DNA from: an uncultured Clostridia bacterium
GTDB taxonomy: Bacteria; Bacillota; Clostridia; TANB77; CAG-508
Assembly (NCBI GenBank): GCA_934183045.1
Contig: CAKPRW010000020.1
Coordinates: 1 to 20,959 of the forward strand
Length of the DNA stretch: 20,959 bases
Reading direction: 5' to 3'
Shown here one piece after another: positions 6,689 through 13,816 of the stretch (position 1 is the stretch's first letter; the number at the start of each line of letters is the position of its first letter). Below the pieces are notes generated by a model that did not search any database, had not been told where the DNA came from, and worked only from the letters and a program-made list of their open reading frames with translations. The position numbers and the translations under genes are program-made.

Positions 6689-7723
6689 ATGATATCAACA
6701 GTCAACAGTTTCTATGTAGCCGAAGTATTAGCAATTTTGTGCATTTTTATTAGTTTGATAAGAATTATCATAGTTTTAATAGCGCACAAGAACATACCCG
6801 CAATATGGCGGGAAGCGCATATTGCTATTGCAATTATGTTTCTCGTTGTAACAACATCTATTCCTATTAATGGATACACATTCAGGTACGAAAGTATCTA
6901 TTTACTTGTTACATTATTCATTGTTACAGTTATTTTTGCAATTAATATTGCGTACAGTATGTATGTTCCAAGATTACAAGAAATAGACAGTATTGTAAAG
7001 AAAAAATTGGAATACAGGCAACTGACAGCAGAAACATTTGCAAAACAAAGCAAAATTGAGTACATTCCCGAAATAGTATATGAAAATGCTACTATTGACA
7101 ATGAAGTTATTAAGAAACAATATTTCTTAAAGGATGGCAAATATTTGATGTTTTTACCTTTAAATACTGCTAAAGGTGCTAAACCGATCGAATGGGTTAT
7201 GGAAAATACAAGACGGGAAGCAGAGGAAGAAACTTCTGATCTTTTATTAGATGAGATATTATCTAATGAAGATTGTTTCAAGGGCATTACTAATCTTGGC
7301 GAGATATTAGGTCAGATGATTGATTTGTATGCTAACAATCTTGATAATGAAGTATTTATTTCATCAGCAGGTTTTGCCATCAAACTAGAGGATGAAGTAG
7401 AAATGCCATACTTGGGAAGAGCCAAATTAGTTTTAACTAATAAGTCTATTTTAAATCGAGATGTTGGCTTTAGCGAAGAAGAAAAATTCGAAGCTAAAAA
7501 GAAATGCATAAATACTTTCTTAGGCATTTATTTGAAACCAAATTTTGGTGTGATATTTGAAAACAATAAAGAACTCAATGAAAAATTGAGAAGATTTAAT
7601 CTGGAAGTAGTAAAAAGAGGATTGCGAGATCGGTCTATAACAACGACGGCTTACAGATGTAATCAATACATACAAAATGTTGCGTTACTAAGTAACTCAC
7701 AGAATGATATCATAGTGAGTTAA
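6689..7723 (+). CDS. Orphan membrane protein of unknown function
   Basis: I do not recognise this 344-residue protein. Three hydrophobic segments (about residues 9-34, 44-64 and 69-93) are followed by a mainly hydrophilic region (about 95-344), probably cytoplasmic, rich in Glu, Lys and Asn with no enzyme motif I can identify. This suggests a membrane-anchored cytosolic domain. AGGAGGG at 6676-6682 is a near-perfect ribosome site six bases before ATG 6689, and a strong extended -10 promoter precedes it. Codon use differs from the neighbours: three CGG (starting 6809, 7214, 7631) and two CGA arginine codons and local GC-richer patches, where nearby genes use almost only AGA. That hints at horizontal acquisition. 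It stands alone, ending at a hairpin shared with the opposing phosphatase gene. Function is open. Confidence 0.75.
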   Translation: MISTVNSFYVAEVLAILCIFISLIRIIIVLIAHKNIPAIWREAHIAIAIMFLVVTTSIPINGYTFRYESIYLLVTLFIVTVIFAINIAYSMYVPRLQEIDSIVKKKLEYRQLTAETFAKQSKIEYIPEIVYENATIDNEVIKKQYFLKDGKYLMFLPLNTAKGAKPIEWVMENTRREAEEETSDLLLDEILSNEDCFKGITNLGEILGQMIDLYANNLDNEVFISSAGFAIKLEDEVEMPYLGRAKLVLTNKSILNRDVGFSEEEKFEAKKKCINTFLGIYLKPNFGVIFENNKELNEKLRRFNLEVVKRGLRDRSITTTAYRCNQYIQNVALLSNSQNDIIVS

Positions 7724-7750
7724 GAAGATGCGTATGTAATAGTTGGTATT

Positions 7751-7783
7751 AAAAAACAGAGGGGACACAATGTGTTTCCTCTG
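7751..7783 (-). terminator. Terminator between convergent genes, strongest on the minus strand
   Basis: Bases 7757-7783 form a hairpin whose arms CAGAGGGGACACA and TGTGTTTCCTCTG pair fully if two G-U pairs are counted. On the minus strand it is followed by a six-T run (complement of 7751-7756), giving a good intrinsic terminator for the phosphatase gene. On the plus strand the following sequence has only a broken T run, so it is weaker for the membrane protein gene. Confidence 0.75.
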
Positions 7784-7810
7784 AAATATTTTATATAAAA
7801 TAAAGTAATT

Positions 7811-8926
7811 TTATCTATTTGGATTTTGTTTGCTTTTTTCTTCATTATTTTTAGATTGTTCTAATGAAACATGTTTAAGTGTTGTTAAATTATAACCTTG
7901 AAAATTTCCAGCATGGCAATCTACATATATAATTTGTTTTCTAGGGTCTCCATTTATTTCTTGTATATTAACTTGTTGCTGTGTTGTATGTCCGACTACA
8001 ACAATATGATCTTGAGGCCAATAGAATTCTGCAAAGTGTGTTTTAGGATCGTTTTCTCTATACCACATACAAGTATAAAATCTATTTAAAGTATCAAACT
8101 CTTCAGGAACTAAATAGCTTTTGGTTTGTAGAGCATAGGCTTTTTCCATGTTGAAATATGGATCTTTATTATAAAGTTTAGTATCAAACATAGCATGTGC
8201 AAGAGCATAATTTACATTATTTTCTTTTATGATAGTTTGAATAGGTTGCTTACCTAACCATTCCATTAAAGCTTCTTTAGATATTAATTTATGAATTCTT
8301 CCATTCTCAAGTGCGGATTGTAAAACTGTATCGAAATTTTCTAAGCAATCTATTGTTGATTGTCCTCCGTTATGTTGCAAATGTTTAAGTGCACTGTTGT
8401 AAACTTCTGTATGAGGTGTACCTTTAGATTTAAAATAGTTATATGTAAATGTATCATGATTTCCAGGTAGATATTTAACTCTGCCTAAATCTGATAATTC
8501 TTTTATTTCAAGTAAAATATCAATGCCAAAAGCACCTTTATCCATGGCATCGCCTTCTATTATAAATTTATAATTTGGATATATTTTTAATTTCTCTTTA
8601 ATAATATTCCATTTGTTCATATCACCGTGTAGATCACTAACAACAATAGTTTGAGGACTGTAAATATCTACTCTAGGAGCGACCATGTTACGTTTTGGTT
8701 GAGTGTTACTTTGTTCTTTTTCTTGAGTATTGCTTTTAGCTTTTTTGGCAAGCAAACTTTCAAATTTTGTATATACAGCTTGGTAGTTTGTTCGTTCATC
8801 AGGAGTTAGTTTCTTAGATTTAGCTATTGCTAGAAAAGAGTTGATTGTATTTTGATTATCTGGTATCATATCATTTTCTACATATTTCTTCATTATTTCT
8901 AAAATTATTTTATTTTCTATATTCAT
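7811..8926 (-). CDS. PPP-family metallophosphatase (calcineurin-like)
   Basis: The 371-residue protein contains a complete set of two-metal phosphoesterase ligands: D98-x-H100 (VVSDLHGD), G125-D126-xx-D129 (EGDAMDKG), G155-N157-H158-D158 region (PGNHD), His244 (LAHAMF) and G312-H313 (VVVGHTTQQQ). The order and spacing fit the PPP-type Ser/Thr protein phosphatase and ApaH-like superfamily, which hydrolyses phosphomonoesters or diadenosine polyphosphates using Mn/Fe. The GDxxDRG arginine is Lys130. An N-terminal extension (1-85), helical then Lys/Gln/Asn-rich, has no recognised domain. There is no signal peptide, so it is probably cytosolic. AAAGGAG lies just upstream of the ATG. It is a lone gene between a convergent and a divergent neighbour. 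The substrate is not predictable. Confidence 0.85.
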   Translation of the reverse strand: MNIENKIILEIMKKYVENDMIPDNQNTINSFLAIAKSKKLTPDERTNYQAVYTKFESLLAKKAKSNTQEKEQSNTQPKRNMVAPRVDIYSPQTIVVSDLHGDMNKWNIIKEKLKIYPNYKFIIEGDAMDKGAFGIDILLEIKELSDLGRVKYLPGNHDTFTYNYFKSKGTPHTEVYNSALKHLQHNGGQSTIDCLENFDTVLQSALENGRIHKLISKEALMEWLGKQPIQTIIKENNVNYALAHAMFDTKLYNKDPYFNMEKAYALQTKSYLVPEEFDTLNRFYTCMWYRENDPKTHFAEFYWPQDHIVVVGHTTQQQVNIQEINGDPRKQIIYVDCHAGNFQGYNLTTLKHVSLEQSKNNEEKSKQNPNR

Positions 8927-8935
8927 AATTTAGTC

Positions 8936-8965
8936 TCCTTTGTATGATTCCTTTGTATTATATCA
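8936..8965 (-). promoter_or_regulatory. Extended -10 promoter with duplicated ribosome-site repeat
   Basis: On the minus strand, TATAAT (complement of 8957-8962) is preceded by a TGA extended -10 (8963-8965); no good -35 is visible. A 13-bp tandem repeat (8936-8948 and 8949-8961, 12 of 13 identical) gives two AAAGGA copies upstream of the phosphatase start. Only the copy nearest the start is well spaced as a ribosome site. Confidence 0.5.
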
Positions 8966-9004
8966 TAAATAGTAAAAAATATATAAAAATCTTATAAAAA
9001 ATCA

Positions 9005-9045
9005 TTGAATTTAACAAAAAATATGATAATATCTTTTTAAAGATA
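9005..9045 (+). promoter_or_regulatory. Probable promoter and inverted repeat before the ABC-FtsX operon
   Basis: TTGAAT at 9005-9010 and TAATAT at 9027-9032, 16 nt apart, form a moderate promoter. A perfect inverted repeat, TATCTTT at 9030-9036 and AAAGATA at 9039-9045, overlaps the end of the -10 and the likely start point. It is a possible operator, but in such AT-rich DNA it could be chance. Confidence 0.4.
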
Positions 9046-9057
9046 AGGAGTGATAAA

Positions 9058-9759
9058 ATGTCATATATAAAATTTGAAAATGTAAATAAAGAATATAAAA
9101 TGGGAGAAGTAACAATAAAAGCATTAGACAATACTAATTTTGAGATTGAAAAGGGAGAACTAGTTGTTATAGTGGGACCATCAGGAGCGGGGAAAACAAC
9201 AACTCTTAATATATTAGGAGGAATGGATACAGCGACATCTGGAAAAGTTGTAGTAGATCAAAAACAAATAACAGCATTAAAGGGAAAAGAACTAATTAAA
9301 TATAGAAGAGAAGATATTGGATTCGTGTTTCAATTCTATAATCTAGTACAAAATTTAACTGCAAAAGAAAATGTAGAATTGGCAACACAGATATGCAAGA
9401 ATTCATTAGATTCAGAAACTGTAATAGAAAAAGTGGGACTAATAGACAGAAAAAATAATTTTCCATCACAATTGTCAGGAGGAGAACAACAAAGAGTAGC
9501 AATAGCAAGGGCAATTGCTAAAAATCCTAAATTATTATTGTGTGATGAACCAACAGGAGCATTAGATTATAAAACAGGTAAACAGATTTTGAAATTACTA
9601 CAAGATACAGCTAGAAAAGAAAATATGACAGTTTTGATTATTACACATAACACTGCAATAGCTCCAATGGCAGATAAAGTAATTTATTTTAAAAATGGAA
9701 CAGCAGAAAAAATCGAATTAAATTCAAATCCGATGCCAATAGAAGAAATAGAATGGTAA
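9058..9759 (+). CDS. ABC transporter ATP-binding protein (MacB/LolD-like)
   Basis: The 233-residue ATPase has Walker A GPSGAGKTT (40-48), Q-loop VFQFYNL, signature LSGGEQQR (139-146), Walker B LLCDEP with Asp163-Glu164, and H-loop His197 (IITHNT). All catalytic residues are intact and the length is typical. The VFQFYNL / DEPTGALD pattern is characteristic of the MacB/LolD/BceA/FtsE group, whose ATPases drive FtsX-type permeases by mechanotransmission rather than simple channel transport. The permease is encoded 37 bases downstream, so the two form one transporter. AAGGAG at 9045-9050 is the ribosome site. If the permease frameshift is real, this ATPase may have lost its partner. Confidence 0.95.
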   Translation: MSYIKFENVNKEYKMGEVTIKALDNTNFEIEKGELVVIVGPSGAGKTTTLNILGGMDTATSGKVVVDQKQITALKGKELIKYRREDIGFVFQFYNLVQNLTAKENVELATQICKNSLDSETVIEKVGLIDRKNNFPSQLSGGEQQRVAIARAIAKNPKLLLCDEPTGALDYKTGKQILKLLQDTARKENMTVLIITHNTAIAPMADKVIYFKNGTAEKIELNSNPMPIEEIEW

Positions 9760-9796
9760 TTGATATAGAATAACAAAAAGAAAGGAATATATATAA

Positions 9797-10012
9797 ATGA
9801 AAAAAGCTTTATTGAAAGACAGTATAAAAGAAATAAAAAATACATATAAAAGATTTTTATCTATTTTATTAATGGCCTTTTTAGGAGTTGGATTTTTTGC
9901 TGGTATTAGAGCTACAGCTCCTGATATGGTAGATACAATAGATAAATATTATGATAATCAAAATGTATATGATATTCAGATATTATCAACATTAGGATTA
10001 ACACGGAGATGA
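9797..10012 (+). CDS. FtsX-type permease, N-terminal fragment
   Basis: This is the 71-residue first part of the broken permease gene. It begins with a basic segment (KKALLKDSIKEIKNTYKRF), followed by the first membrane helix (about 20-38, SILLMAFLGVGFFAGIRAT), the usual start of these permeases. The last two residues, RR, come from out-of-frame reading. AAAGGAA at 9781-9787 is the ribosome site. Alone it would be a non-functional membrane peptide. Confidence 0.7.
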   Translation: MKKALLKDSIKEIKNTYKRFLSILLMAFLGVGFFAGIRATAPDMVDTIDKYYDNQNVYDIQILSTLGLTRR

Positions 10013-10079
10013 TTTAAAAGAATTACAAGAAAATCAAGATATAGAAGAAGTAAAAGGTAGTTTTGAAACAGATGGAATT

Positions 10080-13034
10080 GTGAAAATAGATAATAAAGAA
10101 ATTGTTACTAAAATAATATCATTAGAAGATCTAAATGAACCAATATTAAAACAAGGAAAACTTCCGGAAAGCCAAAATGAATGTGTGGTTGAAGAGAGTT
10201 TTTTAAAACTAAACAATAAAGTAATAGGAGATACTATAAAAGTAGATATAGAAGATAGTACTAATGACGAAGGTGAAAATGTAAAATATTTAAAAGATAA
10301 TGAATTAAAAATCGTAGGAACAGTTAAAAGTCCACTGTATATTTCTAGAGATAGAGGAAATAGCAAATTAGGAGCAGGAAAAGTCAATTATTATATATAT
10401 ATGTCTGAAGAAAATATTAATGCAAATAGCATTTATACAAGTTTATATATTAAAGTAAAAAATGCAGAAAACTTAACAACATCAAGTGATGAATATGAAA
10501 AACATATAGAAAATGTAAAACAAAGTATAGAACAAATAAAAACTAAGAGGGAAAATGCAAGACACGATCAATTAGTAGACATAGCAAGTAAAAAAGTACA
10601 AGAGGCAGAAAAAGAATTTAATAATGAAAAACAAAGTGCAGAAAGTAAAATAGCAGATGCAGAAAAACAGATAGAAGACGGAAAACAGAAAATAAAAACT
10701 GCGGAAGAAGAGATAAATAAAAATAATAGAAAAGCAGATATAGAATTTGCGAATGCTAAACTGGCATTAGATAAAGCAAAAGAACAAATAAATACAAATG
10801 AAAGCGAATTAAAAAACAAAGAACAAGAGGCAAATAGTAAATTTAAAGAACTAGAAATGCAAAAACAAAAATTGCAAGTAAATCTAGAACAACTAAATAA
10901 AGGTATTGATCAGTTGCAATCAAAAAGTCAGTCAATTGATCAATTATTAAAAGATCAAACAATTGAAGACGAACAAAAAAAGGAATATGAGAACCAACAA
11001 ATAGAATTAAAAAAACAAATTCAAAATTTAGAAAAAAATAAACAAGAAATAACTGTGGGAATTACTACAATAGAAACAGGAATAAGCACTGGAAAAAAAG
11101 AAATAGAAAATGGAAAAATACAGATACAAAATGCCAAAAAACAAATTACACAAAAAGAAACACAATACAATCAAAGTAAAAAAGTAGCATATGCAAAAAT
11201 ACAAAATGCAAAAGTACAATTAGAACAGTCAAAGCAAGAGATAACAAAAGGAGAACAAGAACTTAATAAAAATAAACAAGAATTTGAAGAAAAAATAGCA
11301 AGTGCAGAAAAAGAATTAGTTAATGCAAGAGAAAAAATAACAGAAATAAAAAATCCTAAATGGTATATTTTAGATAGAAATTCAAATGCAGGATATGTTA
11401 GTTTTATACAAGATTCAAATGCGATAGAAAATATAGGTAAAGTTTTCCCAGTAGTATTTTTTATCGTAGCAGCACTAATATCATTAACATCAATGACGAG
11501 AATGGTTGAAGAACAAAGAATGCAAATAGGAACTTTAAAAGCGTTAGGATATAACAAACTACAAATTACAGGTAAATATATAATATATGCAAGTTTGGCA
11601 TGTATCATAGGTGGAATATTTGGAATGTGTATAGGTTTTATAATCCTACCGAAAATTATTTGGGCCATGTATGGAATGATGTATCAAATAACAGATAATA
11701 TTTCTATAGATTTTAATATGAAATATGGTGGAATGGGATTATTATTAATGAGCCTTTGTATCATTGGAGCAACAGTATATACTGTTTTGAAAGAATTAGT
11801 AAATACTCCGGCGACACTAATGAGACCTAAAGCACCAAAAATGGGAAATAGAGTATTTTTAGAAAGAATACATTTTATATGGAAGCGACTTAATTTTAGT
11901 CATAAAGTAACAGTTAGAAATATATTCCGTTATAAAAAAAGATTTTTCATGACGATCATAGGAATATTAGGATGTACAGCATTAATTCTTACTGGATTTG
12001 GAGTAAAAGATTCTGTAAAGAAGATATTACCTAATCAATTTGGAAATGTTTTTTGTTATGATATGCAAATTAATTTAAAGAACGGCTTGGATGATTCACA
12101 AAAAAATGAATATATTTCAAAACTACAAGAAAGGACTGAGATTGAGAAAACAGCAGAAACTCAAATGCTTTCAAACACAGCAATTAAAGAAGAAAACGAG
12201 GAAGAAGTGCAGATTATTATTCCAAAAGATGAAAATGCTTTAGACGAAATTATTAATATAAATGATATAAAAACAAAAGAAAAGGTAAAATTAGAAGACA
12301 ATCAAATTTGCTTAACAGATAAAGCTGCTCAGTTATTAGGAGTAAAACAGGGAGATAACATTATTTTAAAAGATAGTGATGAAAAAGAAATAGAAGTTAC
12401 TATTTCAAATATAGTAGAAAACTATGTATCACATTATGTGTATATGTCAAAGGAAACATATGAAAAACTTTATAATCAAAAATATGAAACTAATGTAATA
12501 CTGACTAAAAATATTAACTTAAATGATGAAGAACAAGATGCTTTAGCGACAGAAATTATGAACCAAAGTGAAGTTGCGTCAATAATGAATGTATCATCTA
12601 CAATAGAAACGATTGATAACATGATGAGTTTACTAAATTATGTAGTAATTGTACTAATTATATCAGCAGGATTATTGGCTTTTGTTGTTTTATATAATCT
12701 ATCAAATGTAAATATTAGCGAGAGAGTTCGAGAACTAGCTACAATTAAAGTGTTAGGATTTTATGACAAAGAAGTATATAGTTATGTAACAAGAGAAACT
12801 GTGATTTTAACAATTATTGGTATTATTTTAGGACTATTTGCAGGATATTTCTTAAATTACTATATTATGGGAACATGTGAGATTAACATATTGCGTTTTA
12901 CAAAAACAATAGAACCAATTAGCTATGTATATGCAGTAGTAATAACTGTAATATTTACAATTATAGTTAATATTGCAACATATTTTTCTTTGAAAAAAAT
13001 AGATATGATTTCAAGTTTAAAAAGCGTTGAATAA
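10080..13034 (+). CDS. FtsX-type permease, main C-terminal fragment with long coiled coil
   Basis: The second frame could formally start at GTG 10080, but no ribosome site precedes it and homology runs back to 10005, so this is not an independent gene. Fragment residues 1-137 are an extracellular region. Residues 138-424 are a long, highly charged Lys/Glu/Gln coiled coil without prolines. Then comes an FtsX domain: TM near 452-472, the cytoplasmic RMVEEQRMQIGTLKALGYNK loop, two further helices, a second membrane entry (RFFMTIIGILGCTALILTGFG), a second extracellular domain, and a C-terminal FtsX unit with RVRELATIKVLGFYDKEV and two or three helices. The duplicated architecture matches large clostridial FtsX permeases acting in envelope stress, peptide sensing or secretion. 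The role here is not determined. Confidence 0.8.
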   Translation: MKIDNKEIVTKIISLEDLNEPILKQGKLPESQNECVVEESFLKLNNKVIGDTIKVDIEDSTNDEGENVKYLKDNELKIVGTVKSPLYISRDRGNSKLGAGKVNYYIYMSEENINANSIYTSLYIKVKNAENLTTSSDEYEKHIENVKQSIEQIKTKRENARHDQLVDIASKKVQEAEKEFNNEKQSAESKIADAEKQIEDGKQKIKTAEEEINKNNRKADIEFANAKLALDKAKEQINTNESELKNKEQEANSKFKELEMQKQKLQVNLEQLNKGIDQLQSKSQSIDQLLKDQTIEDEQKKEYENQQIELKKQIQNLEKNKQEITVGITTIETGISTGKKEIENGKIQIQNAKKQITQKETQYNQSKKVAYAKIQNAKVQLEQSKQEITKGEQELNKNKQEFEEKIASAEKELVNAREKITEIKNPKWYILDRNSNAGYVSFIQDSNAIENIGKVFPVVFFIVAALISLTSMTRMVEEQRMQIGTLKALGYNKLQITGKYIIYASLACIIGGIFGMCIGFIILPKIIWAMYGMMYQITDNISIDFNMKYGGMGLLLMSLCIIGATVYTVLKELVNTPATLMRPKAPKMGNRVFLERIHFIWKRLNFSHKVTVRNIFRYKKRFFMTIIGILGCTALILTGFGVKDSVKKILPNQFGNVFCYDMQINLKNGLDDSQKNEYISKLQERTEIEKTAETQMLSNTAIKEENEEEVQIIIPKDENALDEIININDIKTKEKVKLEDNQICLTDKAAQLLGVKQGDNIILKDSDEKEIEVTISNIVENYVSHYVYMSKETYEKLYNQKYETNVILTKNINLNDEEQDALATEIMNQSEVASIMNVSSTIETIDNMMSLLNYVVIVLIISAGLLAFVVLYNLSNVNISERVRELATIKVLGFYDKEVYSYVTRETVILTIIGIILGLFAGYFLNYYIMGTCEINILRFTKTIEPISYVYAVVITVIFTIIVNIATYFSLKKIDMISSLKSVE

Positions 13035-13060
13035 TGCTTTCGAATACAAAAAATATATAA

Positions 13061-13105
13061 AAAACAGAGTAAATTGTAAACTAAGTAACATTTTACTCTG
13101 TTTTT
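13061..13105. terminator. Bidirectional terminator between FtsX permease and DUF1836 genes
   Basis: The arms 13061-13073 and 13092-13104 form a perfect 13-bp stem (AAAACAGAGTAAA / TTTACTCTGTTTT) that extends inward with one mismatch. T runs lie after the stem on both strands, so it can end transcription of both convergent genes. Confidence 0.85.
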
Positions 13106-13115
13106 ATATTAAAAT

Positions 13116-13625
13116 TTATTTTTTTAAATAAACTTTTTTTACATAAAGTTTATTTGCAAAAGATTGAACAACATTCCTTAAAATATATTGTTCATTTGTA
13201 AGATTATTATCAAAATAATTTTCACCCACAAAAGTAAGCTTAATTGCTTTTTCAAGTTCAGAACAAAATAAATCATATGATTGATGAGCTGGTGATGTAT
13301 GAATTGCAAGATTAATCAATTTTTTTATGTCTTCAATGCTATAAACTTGTTTCAATATAAAAATAACAAAAAGATATGCTAAATGTTCTTTATTATATTT
13401 TTTATTAATAGGTGGTTTTATAACATTATGCTTTACATAATTGTTAATCATACTTTTGGTTATGAAATTATCGCTTTTTTCATCATCATCTTTTATATAA
13501 TCAGATAAGTAATTTTCTAACAAACAAACTACTTGATCTAAATATAGATCTATATTTGGTAATTCATTCCATCTTGGTAGATGAAAATTTTCTATTTCTT
13601 CTGAAACATCTAATTTAACATTCAT
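13116..13625 (-). CDS. DUF1836 family protein, putative HTH regulator
   Basis: The 169-residue protein fits the Bacillota DUF1836 family (PF08876), small cytosolic proteins with a MerR-like helix-turn-helix, thought to be transcription regulators but not characterised. Family signatures are visible: the N-terminal HLPRWNELPNIDLYLDQVV (about residues 15-33) and ITKSMINNYVKHNVIKPP (55-72), which looks like the recognition helix and wing, followed by KYNKEHLAYLFVIFILKQVYS. The C-terminal part (about 100-169) is helical without motif. GGAGTG lies just upstream of the ATG. It diverges from the acyl-CoA synthetase gene, with back-to-back promoters, so it may regulate that neighbour as well as itself. 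That link is inference from position only. Confidence 0.8.
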   Translation of the reverse strand: MNVKLDVSEEIENFHLPRWNELPNIDLYLDQVVCLLENYLSDYIKDDDEKSDNFITKSMINNYVKHNVIKPPINKKYNKEHLAYLFVIFILKQVYSIEDIKKLINLAIHTSPAHQSYDLFCSELEKAIKLTFVGENYFDNNLTNEQYILRNVVQSFANKLYVKKVYLKK

Positions 13626-13696
13626 AAAATCACTCCAAATTAGTTATTTAACATTTATAATTAAAAATTATTGATATACTTAAATTTAGTTTTATA

Positions 13697-13714
13697 TACT
13701 ATTAGAAAATAGTA
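13697..13714. promoter_or_regulatory. Inverted repeat in the DUF1836 gene leader
   Basis: TACTATT at 13697-13703 and AATAGTA at 13708-13714 are a perfect 7-bp inverted repeat with a 4-nt centre. It lies just downstream of the predicted minus-strand transcription start, a position suited to repression. Confidence 0.4.
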
Positions 13715-13723
13715 ATATATATT

Positions 13724-13752
13724 ATAATAACATTTTTAGAAGGGGTAGTCAA
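13724..13752 (-). promoter_or_regulatory. Promoter of the DUF1836 gene
   Basis: On the minus strand, TTGACT (complement of 13747-13752), a 17-nt spacer and TATTAT (complement of 13724-13729). Its -35 lies only four bases from the -35 of the divergent promoter. Confidence 0.55.
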
Positions 13753-13756
13753 CTGC

Positions 13757-13785
13757 TTGACACATCATACTACATGTGATAATCT
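13757..13785 (+). promoter_or_regulatory. Promoter of the acyl-CoA synthetase gene
   Basis: A consensus TTGACA sits at 13757-13762. The -10 is either GATAAT at 13778-13783 (15-nt spacer, TGn extension) or TAATCT at 13780-13785 (17-nt spacer). Either predicts a start within the inverted repeat at 13784-13800. Confidence 0.6.
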
Positions 13786-13800
13786 AGTATCGAATACTAG
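13784..13800 (+). promoter_or_regulatory. 17-bp inverted repeat, FapR-like operator candidate
   Basis: CTAGTAT (13784-13790) and ATACTAG (13794-13800) flank CGA. The overall length and the TAGTA/TACTA half-sites at the same spacing resemble the FapR operator of Bacillus as I recall it, which controls fatty-acid and phospholipid genes through malonyl-CoA. It overlaps the likely transcription start of a fatty-acid-activating enzyme, an apt place for such a repressor. The flanking bases differ from that consensus, and no fapR is present in the window. Confidence 0.4.
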
Positions 13801-13816
13801 ATAAGGGGTTATTGAT

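Larger units (their letters stand above)
9797..13034 (+). pseudogene. FtsX-type ABC permease with coiled-coil domain, broken by a frameshift
   Basis: Two reading frames together encode one permease. The first frame ends at TGA 10010-10012. The second is closed upstream by TAA at 9999-10001 and open from 10002. Reading the end of frame one as LGLT and continuing at GGA 10005 gives GDDLKELQENQDIEEVKG, a natural continuation of the periplasm-side domain seen in clostridial relatives. Removing one base within about 10002-10009 therefore restores a 1078-residue protein. No slippery heptamer is visible, so programmed frameshifting is unlikely. The gene is either a recent pseudogene or carries a sequencing or assembly error. 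Everything else is intact over 3 kb, which argues for a very recent event or an error. Confidence 0.85.

Noticed and set aside
9990..10015. Programmed ribosomal frameshift in the FtsX permease
   Set aside because: No slippery X-XXY-YYZ run or T-rich shift site is present at the junction and no clear downstream structure is visible; a mutation or sequence error is simpler.
10494..11352. DNA tandem repeat array in the FtsX gene
   Set aside because: The repetitive look comes from Lys/Glu/Gln-rich coiled-coil codons; there is no constant-length DNA repeat unit.
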